Assembly (NCBI GenBank): GCA_963823435.1
Contig: CAWGLN010000004.1
Location: 34,828 to 98,827, forward strand
DNA: 64,000 nucleotides
Reading direction: 5' to 3'
Source of the DNA: CAKZML01 sp963823435
GTDB taxonomy: Bacteria > Pseudomonadota > Gammaproteobacteria > Steroidobacterales > BM003
Shown one piece after another: positions 26,594-35,365 of the stretch (within the stretch, counting starts at the first letter, position 1; each line of letters starts with the position of its first letter). The translations under genes and the position numbers were made by a program. The notes under the pieces are model-generated. The model had not been told where the DNA came from. It worked only from the letters and a program-made list of their open reading frames with translations, and did no database searches.

Positions 26594-27973
26594 ATGGCAC
26601 GTCGTTCCTGGGCAGAGCCCTACAAGATCAAGATGGTCGAGCTGATCAAGATGACCAGCCCGGAGGAACGCCTGCGGGCAATCACAGATGCCGGCTACAA
26701 CACCTTCCTGCTCAGGTCGGAAGACGTGTATATCGATCTGCTGACGGACTCCGGCGTCGGCGCCATGAGCGACCGTCAGTGGGCCGGCCTGATGATGGGT
26801 GACGAGGCTTACGCCGGCAGCCGCAATTTCTACCACCTGCGGGACACGGTAGAGGAATACTACAGCTACCAGTACACCGTCCCCACACACCAGGGTCGCG
26901 GCGCGGAAAATATTATCAGCCAGATGCTGATTTCCGACGGCGATTACATCCCGGGCAATATGTACTTCACCACCACCCGCCTGCACCAGGAACTGGCTGG
27001 CGGTACCTTTGTGGACGTGATCGTGGATGAAGCCCACGACCCTGAGTCGGTACATCCCTTCAAGGGCAACGTGGACTTCGGCAAGCTCAACGCGCTGGTC
27101 GAGGACGTGGGGGCAGACAAGATTCCCTACGTGTGTGTAGCCACCTGCGTGAACATGGCCGGCGGACAACCCATCTCCATGGCGAACCTGCGCCAGTTAC
27201 GCGAGTGGTGTGACAATCACGGCATCCTGCTGGTGCACGATATGACGCGGGTGGCCGAGAACGCCTACTTCATCCAGCAACGGGAAAAGGGTTACGAGGA
27301 CGCCTCGATACAACAGATCGTCTACGAGATTTGCTCACTGACTGATGCTGCAACCATGTCCTCGAAGAAGGACGCCATGGTGAACATCGGCGGCTTTCTG
27401 GCAATGAACGATGCAAAGCTCTACGAACGCGCCTGCGCGCTGGTCGTGGTTTACGAAGGATTGCACACCTATGGCGGCATGGCCGGTCGCGACATGGAGG
27501 CGCTGGCCATCGGCATCACCGAAAGCGTGGATGACAATCACATCCGTGCCCGGGTGGGCCAGGTGGAATACCTGGGCGAACGTTTGAAAAAGGCCGGAGT
27601 CCCCATCGTGAATCCCATAGGCGGTCACGCAGTATTCCTGGACGCGCGGCGTATCCTTCCGCACCTGCCGCAGACGCAATTCCCTGCCCAGGCCCTGGCT
27701 GCCGCCCTGTACCTGGAGTCCGGTGTACGCTCCATGGAGCGTGGCGTGGTGTCGGCCGGACGTGACAAGGACACCGGCGAAAACTACATGCCCAAGCTGG
27801 AACTGGTTCGTCTGACTATCCCGCGTCGGGTGTATACACAAGCGCATATGGATGTCACCGCCGAGAGTGTGATCGACGTGATGGAGCGCGCCGACCAGAT
27901 CAAGGGTCTGCGTTTTACTTACGAACCTGAAATGCTGCGATTCTTCCAGGCCCGATTCGAACCGGTCAGCTGA
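26594..27973 (+). CDS. tpl: Tyrosine phenol-lyase
   Basis: This PLP enzyme of the beta-eliminating lyase family has 459 residues (Citrobacter enzyme 456). It cleaves L-tyrosine to phenol, pyruvate and ammonia. The sequence keeps MYFTTTR, the PLP lysine Lys259 (in MSSKKDAMV) and LTIPRRVYTQAHMD. Arg383 in VRSMERGVVSAGR is the residue that distinguishes tyrosine phenol-lyase from tryptophanase, which has VEIG there, and the C-terminal LRFFQARF keeps the phenol-side aromatic. The ATG at 26594 has GGAG upstream; a longer frame from 26474 would add an unlike N-terminus. It is apparently monocistronic, with no TyrP- or TnaB-like permease beside it. Confidence 0.92.
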   Translation: MARRSWAEPYKIKMVELIKMTSPEERLRAITDAGYNTFLLRSEDVYIDLLTDSGVGAMSDRQWAGLMMGDEAYAGSRNFYHLRDTVEEYYSYQYTVPTHQGRGAENIISQMLISDGDYIPGNMYFTTTRLHQELAGGTFVDVIVDEAHDPESVHPFKGNVDFGKLNALVEDVGADKIPYVCVATCVNMAGGQPISMANLRQLREWCDNHGILLVHDMTRVAENAYFIQQREKGYEDASIQQIVYEICSLTDAATMSSKKDAMVNIGGFLAMNDAKLYERACALVVVYEGLHTYGGMAGRDMEALAIGITESVDDNHIRARVGQVEYLGERLKKAGVPIVNPIGGHAVFLDARRILPHLPQTQFPAQALAAALYLESGVRSMERGVVSAGRDKDTGENYMPKLELVRLTIPRRVYTQAHMDVTAESVIDVMERADQIKGLRFTYEPEMLRFFQARFEPVS

Positions 27974-28088
27974 TTCCGCTGTCACCCTCGGACAGACAGA
28001 GGCGTCGCTGTCGGGCGGCGGCCCTGGGCTGTCGCAGCGCCAAGACGATGGTATGCTCTCCCCACGGGGCAGCGCGGGAGCAAGTCAC

Positions 28089-28514
28089 ATGATTCTGATA
28101 GAGAAACTTCTTAACACCAAGGGCAGGGACATCTGGAGTATTGCTCCGGACGCTACCGCCCTGGATGCGATTCGGCTGATGGAGGAAAAGCAGGTCGGCG
28201 CCCTGCCCGTCATGCAAGACGGGGAACTGGTCGGAATCGTTTCCGAACGCGACTACGTACGCCGGGTGGTGCTCAAGGGTTGTGCGGAAACCACCCCGGT
28301 CAAGGAGATCATGACGTCGAAGGTGCGTTACGCAGAGCCTGGTCAGACGGTCAGCCACTGCATGGCCCTGATGACCGAGAAGCGGGTTCGTCACCTGCCG
28401 GTGATGAGCGAAGGAAAAATACTGGGCATGATTTCCATCGGCGACCTGGTCAAGGCCATGATAGTTCACCAGCAGCACACGATCGAAGAGCTGGAGCGCT
28501 ATATTACCGGCTAG
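28089..28514 (+). CDS. Two-CBS-domain protein
   Basis: The 141-residue protein consists of two CBS repeats (GRDIWSIAPDATALDAIRLM with VGALPVMQDGELVGIVSERD; then VKEIMTSKVRYAEPGQTV with VRHLPVMSEGKILGMISIGD) and a short acidic tail. Such stand-alone CBS pairs bind adenine nucleotides or S-adenosylmethionine and act as energy or ligand sensors. The ATG at 28089 has GGGAG upstream. It follows tpl by 115 bases, in the same direction. The partner it regulates is not evident. Confidence 0.9.
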   Translation: MILIEKLLNTKGRDIWSIAPDATALDAIRLMEEKQVGALPVMQDGELVGIVSERDYVRRVVLKGCAETTPVKEIMTSKVRYAEPGQTVSHCMALMTEKRVRHLPVMSEGKILGMISIGDLVKAMIVHQQHTIEELERYITG

Positions 28515-28777
28515 CGCATGTCGTAAGCACTTGCCTGGTGCCACTATACCCGGGGCCGTGCGGCACCCATTGAAACGACCAGAAACAACTGGCTGACGAA
28601 GCGATCCTCGCGCTTGGCACTACGACCGGTCGAGCGGCCGAGGCGATAGCCAGTTTCAATCTCTGAGGGTGATGATCCGGGCATCCGCTACCGAAGCGGA
28701 CACAACCACACCGATCATGTCTGCTTCGGCCGGACTCTTCGGCCGCTGGCCAGCCCCTGGGAATGGCGAACCACTCC
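28515..28777. other. Gap between convergent CBS and ferritin-like genes, with inverted repeats and a doubtful ORF
   Basis: AACTGGCT (28587-28594) and AGCCAGTT (28648-28655) can pair, enclosing smaller GC-rich stems, which could end transcription from both sides. On the minus strand a protein-like frame runs from an ATG at 28718 (MIGVVVSASVADARIITLR) and, if one base is removed near 28661, continues with IETGYRLGRSTGRSAKRED to a stop at 28544. It might be a small frameshifted gene or a gene remnant. I recognise no family. Confidence 0.25.
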
Positions 28778-29299
28778 CTAGAGAGAGGGTGCCTCGTCGA
28801 GGTCGAACTCGACCTCTTCACTGGCGCTCGGGGGGAGTTTGGCCATTGCCTCTCGCAGCATCTCGACGTGCTCGGTCTCCTCGTCCCGAAGCTCTGTGAA
28901 CAGGGCCCGAACCTCGGCATTGGTGATACCGGGCAAGGCGCCGTCATAGAAATCGTAGGCTTTCTTCTCAGCCTCGAGTCCGAGTTCAAACGCCCGGACG
29001 GTGGACATGCCGCGGCGTATCGCTCCCATTTCCGGTGCTTCGACGTCGAACAGGTCATCCAGCGTCAGCTTCGCAGGGGTATCACCAAACAGTGCCTTGC
29101 GCCGTGCGAGCAGCTCAGTCCCGTGCTTGGCTTCGTTGTCGGCCATGGTGGCGAAGAACGATCCGGCATCGTAACCGCCGGTGCGGCCGAGCTGGGCGGC
29201 GAACATTTTGTAGCGTTGGTAGGCCTCTTCCTCAATGAAAGATGCGAGGTCGAGGGCGTCCATGAGGCTGAGCTTGGACAGATCAAGACGGGTAGACAT
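28778..29299 (-). CDS. Ferritin-like / rubrerythrin-family protein
   Basis: This protein of 173 residues forms a four-helix ferritin-like diiron fold: ASFIEEEAYQRYKMFAAQLG, FFATMADNEAKHGTEL, RAFELGLEAEKKAYDFYD and LFTELRDEETEHVEML contain the paired E and ExxH ligands. There is no C-terminal rubredoxin domain, so it is an erythrin-type member. Possible roles are peroxide or oxygen detoxification and iron handling. The ATG at 29299 has AGGAG upstream. It is divergent from alaA. Confidence 0.88.
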   Translation of the reverse strand: MSTRLDLSKLSLMDALDLASFIEEEAYQRYKMFAAQLGRTGGYDAGSFFATMADNEAKHGTELLARRKALFGDTPAKLTLDDLFDVEAPEMGAIRRGMSTVRAFELGLEAEKKAYDFYDGALPGITNAEVRALFTELRDEETEHVEMLREAMAKLPPSASEEVEFDLDEAPSL

Positions 29300-29633
29300 T
29301 GAATCGACTCCTGTTCTGGGTTTGATGTTCCGAGCCAGCCCGTCAGGTGCGGCTCTTGCGGCGTTGCAATGATAACACGACCAGGCGGATTCGAGTGACA
29401 CTGGAGCGGCATCTTATTGTGTTATTTTGCTGGAATAATGATATTCCTTGGCGCCGGCCGCTCAATAGAAACTGGCACGCTACGGTTTATACCGATTGAT
29501 TAATCATGCTTCCACGTTCTATAGGTGACGCGCCCGACTTTCTGGATGAGAATTGACTTGAGTACACGGATAGTTAGAGTACTCTTCCGACGCCGACACA
29601 GATTCCTGAAGACAACCTGGTGTGTTTTTCCGT
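29300..29633. other. 334-bp divergent promoter region
   Basis: It separates the ferritin-like gene and alaA. The middle (29410-29510) is clearly more AT-rich than its flanks, as expected for promoters. I see no coding frame or RNA gene. Confidence 0.4.
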
Positions 29634-30841
29634 ATGCCCATTAAAAGCAGCCAAGTGCTCAAAGACGTTCGCTATGAGATCCGCGGGCAGTTGGCGAATC
29701 ATGCGCTCGAACTCGAAAGACGCGGTTACGAGATCATTTCGCTAAACATCGGTAACCCGGGCTTGTTCGGGTTCCGGACACCGGAAACCATGCGGCTGGC
29801 GATGATCGAGAATCTCGCCCAGGCAGAACCGTATTGTCATCAAAAAGGAATCTTTCCCGCGCGCGAAGCTGTCGTCATGCAGCAGCAAAATCGCGGCATC
29901 ACCGGCGTCACCGTAGAAGAAGTGTTCATCGGCAATGGTGTCAGCGAACTGATCGACCTCTCCCTGCGCGCGCTCTTGAATCCCGGTGATGAGGTCCTCG
30001 TTCCAAGTCCGGATTACCCGCTATGGAGCGCGGCCGTGGCGCTGAACGGCGGCAAGGCGGTGCACTACCGCTGTGCAGCGGATAACGGGTTCCAACCGGA
30101 TATTGCGCATCTCGAAGCGTCCATCGGTCCCAGGACCCGGGCGATCGTTGTCATCAACCCCAACAATCCGAGCGGTGCCGTCTACGATCGTGCGACACTC
30201 GAGCGATCGTTGCGATCGCGGAGAAACATGGCCTCGTCCTCATGGCCGACGAAATCTATGACCAGATGGTCTATGACGACGCCGAGTTCATTCCGCTTGC
30301 GACGCTGGTATCGGAAACCGTTTGCCTCACCTACTCGGGGCTGTCGAAAATATATCGGGCCTGCGGTTATCGGGTCGGCTGGTGTGTATTCACGGGTGAC
30401 CTCGACAGGGCTCGCGACTATATCCACGGTATGGAGCTCCTGTCAGCGCTAAGGCTCTGCAGCAACGTACCGGGTCAATGGGCCGTCCAAACGGCACTGG
30501 GTGGTTTTCAGAGTATCCAGGAACTGGTAACGCCGGGCGGTCGGCTGTACCAGTCCAGGGAAGCGATTATCGAACGCGTTGCCGCAAGTGAATTCCTGCA
30601 TATGGAGCGTCCCATGGGCGCCATGTACGCGTTTATTCGGCTGGATGAGCGTTTCCACGGGAAACTTGAAGACCAGGCTTTCGCTTTCGAGTTGCTTGAA
30701 AAGCATCACGTACTGGTTGCGCCCGGCAGCAGCTTCAACACGCCCTACACGGATCATTTCAGAATCACGACACTGCCGGATACGGATACGATCAACATCG
30801 TATTTGACCGTATCGAATCCTTTCTGGGTCAGTACGTCTGA
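29634..30841 (+). CDS. alaA: AlaA-like alanine/glutamate aminotransferase (one frame break near 30205)
   Basis: This class I PLP aminotransferase closely follows E. coli AlaA: EIRGQLANHALELERRG, LNIGNPGLFGFRTPE, VEEVFIGNGVSELIDL, VPSPDYPLWSAAVALNGGKA and, in the second frame, LMADEIYDQMVYDD, the PLP lysine in YSGLSKIYRACGYRVGW, RLCSNVPGQWAVQTALGGFQ. The two parts join if one missing base is restored near 30205 (LERIVAIAEKHGLVLMADE). Total length is then 402 residues, as in the family. It makes alanine from pyruvate and glutamate. The start at 29634 is chosen by family alignment; the ribosome binding site is poor. Confidence 0.9.
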
Positions 30842-31186
30842 CGAATGCCTGACTGGCCGGGCGACTACGTACCCGTGGTCCCTGGGAATCCACTCATCGC
30901 ATAAAGCGGCCTCTGAGTCGAGCCCTTGCAAGACCATCAAGTGTGTGGACTTCCGACCCAGCACTGACACCCAGGTAGTAGCAATAAGGCCTAATGGGTC
31001 GCACTCTCACTAGTCAGCCGGGAAGCATGCGGTCGGCCAATTGGCGGAGCCACTGTTCGACCCAAAATAACGCTCGCCACTGCGAACGGCTCTACAGATC
31101 AAACAAGCCGGGGGCAGTACGAGATATCCAAGCAATATCGATACGACGGTGTTACGGTCGGACGGATTCAGCCGGGAGATTCGTGC
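30842..31186. other. 345-bp intergenic region
   Basis: This lies between alaA and the YwqK-repeat gene, both plus-strand. No hairpin with T tract, RNA gene or credible open frame was seen. It probably carries the promoter of the downstream gene. Confidence 0.4.
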
Positions 31187-32608
31187 ATGTCAGACAATGA
31201 TGAAGTAAGCAAGAAACCATCCAAATTGGCGGTTGTAGCCGGCTGGATAGGTCTCGTGACGGCGGTAACGGGCTTCCTGATGATCGGAGGCCTGGATAGC
31301 TGGTCCATGCCGTTTATCAAGGGTTACGGTGGGAATCAGAATCCTCTTGTCGGCATTCCAAACTCTGCAATGTTCCTGGTGGGTTTGGGCGGACATCTTG
31401 TCCAATACGCTGTTGGCAAAGTACTGTTGGCGATATCTGCCATCTCAATCGCTATCTGGGTCATCACTGACAATAACAAAACCAAAAATTATGTGGCGTT
31501 GAGCCTTGCCGCAATTGTCCTTGGTGTTGCCTGGTATGGAAATGGTTCCAGTTCCTCGAAAAAAACAGCACCCACGCACCTCCAGGCAGGATGGTACATA
31601 AGGGACCCGTGGATGGGGATTTGCAGTGACCGATATACCAGAACGGGTCTCGATGTGTTTTCCTATCCCAATAAGAAAAAGGTTTTCGAAGGTCATTCCG
31701 TAGCCGGCGTCAGCCAGGGTCTCCAAACAGGTTGGTACGAAAACGGTCAAAAACATTTCGAGGCAAATTGCGTTAACGGGGAAAATGAAGGCCTTCAGGT
31801 AGCCTGGCATGAAAACGGTCAAAAAAGCCTCGAACACAATATCGTTAACGGTGATACCGTGAGCTCTACCGATTGGTACGAGAACGGACAAAAGAGTTCG
31901 GAGTTCAGCCGTTCAGGCGGTGACTTCGCGGGCACTCCTACCTGGACAAGTTATTATCGGAACGGACAAAAGCACAACGAGACCACCTATGACCTTGAGC
32001 GATCCGAGAAACTGGTTACCTTGTGGCACGATAACGGGCAGCTGGAATCCCGAGTGAGTTACAAGGATGACCTGCCCCAACAAGACATCGTCATAACGTG
32101 GCACGCGAACGGGGAAAAGGCATCAGAAGTCCACTACGACGGCATCACGGATAATCAGGGATTTGCTCCGTCGGCCATGAAAAGTGGTCTGGAGACATCA
32201 TGGTATCTGAATGGGCAGAAGCGTTACGAGAAGTCGTATGTGAAAGGCATTCAAGTCCAGGATACCTCATGGTATCCGAATGGGCAGTTGTGGCACGAGG
32301 GAAGCCAGCATAACAACAGGGGGAACGGTACCGCAAAAATGTGGTACAAAAACGGCCAACTGGAATCGCAAATGACTTACGCTGACGGGCACATGGTCGG
32401 CGTATGGACCACGTGGTACGAAAACGGGCAAAAAAGGTTTCAAGAAGAAGGTATTTCACGCGAGACGCCAAATGGCAGGGTCCGTCAGAGATGGGATAGT
32501 AGCGGTACTCTCACGGAGAGAGTCCAATTTGACGAAAAAGGCCAGACCGAAAAGAGGGAGTACTGGGACAGTGACGGAAAACCCAAGGCTGACCCAAATG
32601 GTCGATAG
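31187..32608 (+). CDS. Membrane protein with YwqK/MORN-type WYxNGQ repeats
   Basis: The 473-residue protein has three or four hydrophobic segments in the first 120 residues (for example WIGLVTAVTGFLMIGGL, VLLAISAISIAIWVI, ALSLAAIVLGVAWYG). From about residue 180 it carries ten repeats of the form WYENGQK at roughly 22-residue spacing, then two degenerate ones. These repeats match the MORN_2/YwqK family, annotated in Bacillus as the antitoxin part of an LXG toxin pair, though most relatives are simply repeat scaffolds. The ATG at 31187 has GGGAG upstream. No toxin gene is adjacent. An extracytoplasmic binding role fits the membrane anchor, but is inference. Confidence 0.8.
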   Translation: MSDNDEVSKKPSKLAVVAGWIGLVTAVTGFLMIGGLDSWSMPFIKGYGGNQNPLVGIPNSAMFLVGLGGHLVQYAVGKVLLAISAISIAIWVITDNNKTKNYVALSLAAIVLGVAWYGNGSSSSKKTAPTHLQAGWYIRDPWMGICSDRYTRTGLDVFSYPNKKKVFEGHSVAGVSQGLQTGWYENGQKHFEANCVNGENEGLQVAWHENGQKSLEHNIVNGDTVSSTDWYENGQKSSEFSRSGGDFAGTPTWTSYYRNGQKHNETTYDLERSEKLVTLWHDNGQLESRVSYKDDLPQQDIVITWHANGEKASEVHYDGITDNQGFAPSAMKSGLETSWYLNGQKRYEKSYVKGIQVQDTSWYPNGQLWHEGSQHNNRGNGTAKMWYKNGQLESQMTYADGHMVGVWTTWYENGQKRFQEEGISRETPNGRVRQRWDSSGTLTERVQFDEKGQTEKREYWDSDGKPKADPNGR

Positions 32609-32729
32609 GATGCAGGACGGGGATTCCGATCGTCCCCGGACGGACCCAATCCATTCGTTTTTCGTCTTCTCCTGGCTGCCACCTCAACCGCTCGATGCAA
32701 CAAACCAGCAAAATCTATCTGCGGGAACC

Positions 32730-33527
32730 CTACCCGCCTGAAGCGGACCCGCATACCTTGCAGGCAGGATCCCGGGCCAGGCGGAAGGAACGGAAATTCA
32801 TCGAGCGGGCGTCCAGCAGGAGCAAGCGCCCCTGCAGGGTGTCACCCAGGCCCAGCAAGATCTTCAGCGTCTCGGTTGCCTGTATACAACCCACGATGCC
32901 CGCCACCGGCCCCAGCACGCCCTGCCCCGAGCAGTTTTCGAAGGCGGAGCGCTGTTGCTCACCTTCAAGGGCCTGGTCAAGGTCGCTGTAGAGACAGTTG
33001 TAGCAAGGGCTGTCCTCCAGGTCTGCGCGAAACACCGAGGCCTGGCCTTCCAGCCCCACCGCCGCCCCGTATACCAGGGGAGTACGGGTATCCACACAGA
33101 CCTGGTTCACCGCCACCCGGCAGGCAAAATTATCGCTGCCATCCACCACCACGTCCGCCAGTTGCACCTGCTCGCGCAAGGCCACCTCCTCCAGCTTGTG
33201 TCCGAAAGTGATGATTTCCGGGTCCGGGTTTCTGGCTGTCAGCGAGGCCCTGGCAGAATCGACCTTGGTCTGTCCCAGGGTGGCTGTGCTGTGCAGCAAC
33301 TGGCGATGCAGGTTTGACGTTTCCACTGTATCCGGATCCACCAGCACCAACTGCCCGACCCCGGCGCCGGCCAGGTACATGGCCACCGGCGATCCGAGCC
33401 CACCCATGCCCAGGATCAGCACACGGGAACCCAGCAACCGCTGCTGCCCTTCCAGATCGATGTCGGACAACAGGATTTGCCGGCTGTAGCGCAGCAGTTG
33501 CTCGTCGTTTAAATCGACATTACTCAC
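32730..33527 (-). CDS. moeB: MoeB/ThiF-type adenylyltransferase
   Basis: The 265-residue protein is an E1-like enzyme with ATP-binding GMGGLGS at 40-46, the Arg-finger motif RYSRQILL, the catalytic Asp in VVDGSDNFACR and two zinc CxxC pairs (PCYNCLY and ACKVCGS). It adenylates the C-terminal glycine of MoaD (molybdopterin) or ThiS (thiamine). Lack of a rhodanese domain and overall match favour MoeB, but no moa or thi gene is near, so ThiF cannot be excluded. The start is a GTG at 33527 with GGGGA upstream. Confidence 0.85.
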   Translation of the reverse strand: MSNVDLNDEQLLRYSRQILLSDIDLEGQQRLLGSRVLILGMGGLGSPVAMYLAGAGVGQLVLVDPDTVETSNLHRQLLHSTATLGQTKVDSARASLTARNPDPEIITFGHKLEEVALREQVQLADVVVDGSDNFACRVAVNQVCVDTRTPLVYGAAVGLEGQASVFRADLEDSPCYNCLYSDLDQALEGEQQRSAFENCSGQGVLGPVAGIVGCIQATETLKILLGLGDTLQGRLLLLDARSMNFRSFRLARDPACKVCGSASGG

Positions 33528-33621
33528 GGATACATCCCCGGCCCCACAAGACTGACAGGCAGCGATTGTCGTTGGTAAATGCGAGTCCGGACTGCGCCGT
33601 GATCATTGGCATTACGGACAC

Positions 33622-35013
33622 CTATTCGCCTCGGGCAGGCCAGGCCTGCCGGTCGATATCCAGGTCGGCAAAATCAGCCGGATCGAGCACCGGTTCACCG
33701 TCAGGACCGCGCCGCTTCGCATCGTAATCCTGCAGCAAGCGCCTGGCCACCGGCCACAACAAAGTAATCGCCGCAAGGTTCACCAGGGCCAGCAAACCCA
33801 TGGTCAGGTCGGCAAAGGCGAACACCGTTCCCAGGTCCTGCATTGAACCCCACAAAACCAGGACCAGCACGAACACGCGGAATACCTGTATCTGCTTTTT
33901 GCTGTCTCCGCCCAGGTAATTGATGCTGTTCTCACCGAGGTAGTAGTTGTACATGATGGAGCTGAAGGCAAACAGCAACAGTGCGAAGGACACGAAAACC
34001 CGGCCCCAGTCTCCCACGTGCACAGCCAAGGCATTCTGCGTCAGCACCACGCCATCCATACCGGCGCCGTCCAGACCGGCCAGCAGGATGATCACCGCAG
34101 TGCAGGTGCACATTACCAGGGTATCGATGAAGACACTGAAGGCCTGCACCACACCCTGGGCGGCCGGGTGTGGCACCCAGGCCACTGCCGCCACATTCGG
34201 GGCGCTGCCCAGTCCGGCTTCATTGGAAAACAAACCGCGTTTCACACCCAGGATAATCGCGGCTCCCACGCCGCCACCCAGCGCAGGCCCGTAACCAAAT
34301 GCGTTCTCGACGATCAGCAACAGCATGTCGGGTACGCGGGTCAGGTTCAGACCGATTACGATCAGGGCCATCAACAAATAGCCAACACCCATCAGCGGCA
34401 CCAGCCACTCGGTGACCGATGCCATGCGCTTGATGCCGCCAAACACGATGCCACCCAGCGCCACCGACAGCACCACACCGCTCACCCAGGCCGGCAGACC
34501 CAGGCTGTCGCTCATGGACGCCGCCACCATGTAGGACTGCAAGGCAATAAAGGCCAGGCCAAACGTCACCAGCAACAGGATCGAGAACAATACCGCCAGC
34601 CAACGCTGGCCCAGGCCGTGCTCAATGTAGAAAGCCGGACCACCGCGAAATATGCCTTCAGAATCCTTGCGCTTGTAAAGCTGGGCGAGAGAGCATTCGA
34701 AGAAGCTCGTCGCCATGCCGATCAAACCCACTACCCACATCCAGAACACCGCCCCGGGACCGCCCAGGCTGATGGCCACGGCCACGCCGGCAATGTTGCC
34801 TCCGCCCACCCGGCCGGCCACGCTAAGCGTCAGGGCCTGGAACGAACTCAGGCGCCCCTCCTGGTGCTTGAAGGCCTGGCGCATGATGCCGAACATGTGT
34901 CCGAAATAGCGAAACTGCACCGCACGCGAGGCGACGGTGAACCACAGGCCGAGCGGAATGAGGGTAAATATCAGTACCCTGTCCCAGAGCAGATCATTCA
35001 GTGTCGCCAGCAT
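33622..35013 (-). CDS. Sodium:alanine/glycine symporter (AGCS family)
   Basis: This protein of 463 residues has about eleven membrane helices. The AGCS signatures LTLSVAGRVGGGNIAGVAVA near residue 65 (family GTGNIAGVA-like) and GVKRGLFSNEAGLGSAPNVA are present. It imports alanine or glycine with sodium, which suits a marine cell. The ATG at 35013 has GGAGAG upstream. Its leader contains a perfect hairpin and a small tandem duplication. No glycine-riboswitch core was found in the leader. Confidence 0.92.
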   Translation of the reverse strand: MLATLNDLLWDRVLIFTLIPLGLWFTVASRAVQFRYFGHMFGIMRQAFKHQEGRLSSFQALTLSVAGRVGGGNIAGVAVAISLGGPGAVFWMWVVGLIGMATSFFECSLAQLYKRKDSEGIFRGGPAFYIEHGLGQRWLAVLFSILLLVTFGLAFIALQSYMVAASMSDSLGLPAWVSGVVLSVALGGIVFGGIKRMASVTEWLVPLMGVGYLLMALIVIGLNLTRVPDMLLLIVENAFGYGPALGGGVGAAIILGVKRGLFSNEAGLGSAPNVAAVAWVPHPAAQGVVQAFSVFIDTLVMCTCTAVIILLAGLDGAGMDGVVLTQNALAVHVGDWGRVFVSFALLLFAFSSIMYNYYLGENSINYLGGDSKKQIQVFRVFVLVLVLWGSMQDLGTVFAFADLTMGLLALVNLAAITLLWPVARRLLQDYDAKRRGPDGEPVLDPADFADLDIDRQAWPARGE

Positions 35014-35365
35014 TCAGCTCTCCAGCATTTTTTCTGGCGGGCCACCCGCCAGGATTATTTCTTGCAGACCCTGGGCCTGTCGGTCTGCGGTTCCAGGTAT
35101 CGAACCCCCCAGGTATCGAACCCCTAGGCAAGGTAGTAAGCCGAACCATCGAGAACCGGCCGTCCGGTTCCGTGGGCTCCAGCGGAACACCACCTCAGAC
35201 TACCGGCCCGCAAACGAAGGAGTCTAGCATGAAGATCTGGCGCCGAAAGACGGGGAGTCATCCTTCCCTGCCCGGGCCCAATAACAAACGAAGCCCCGGT
35301 CTTTCGACAGGGGCCTCGCAAATCGTCATGGACAGCGAGAGAACCCGTTGCCCTTCAGAACGCAG
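35014..35365. other. 352-bp gap with leader hairpin, tandem 17-mer and terminator
   Basis: On the symporter side there is a perfect hairpin CTGGCGGG-CCA-CCCGCCAG (35034-35052). Further out, CAGGTATCGAACCCC occurs twice in a row (35093-35125), a recent small duplication. The far side holds the M28 peptidase terminator (35283-35320). No gene is seen. Confidence 0.55.
35283..35320 (-). terminator. Terminator after the M28 peptidase gene
   Basis: On the minus strand GGCCCC and GGGGCT pair around the loop TGTCGAAAGACC, followed by the T-rich TTCGTTTGTTATT. It lies about 50 bases after the peptidase stop. Confidence 0.6.

Noticed and set aside
31187..32608. Toxin-antitoxin module based on the YwqK-type repeats
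   Set aside because: No toxin-like gene lies beside it and the protein is membrane-anchored.
35093..35125. GGTTCGATACC on the minus strand, resembling a tRNA T arm
   Set aside because: No acceptor, D or anticodon arm fits around it; it is part of a short tandem duplication.
35014..35260. Glycine riboswitch before the alanine/glycine symporter
   Set aside because: The conserved core sequences of the glycine aptamer were not found in the leader.
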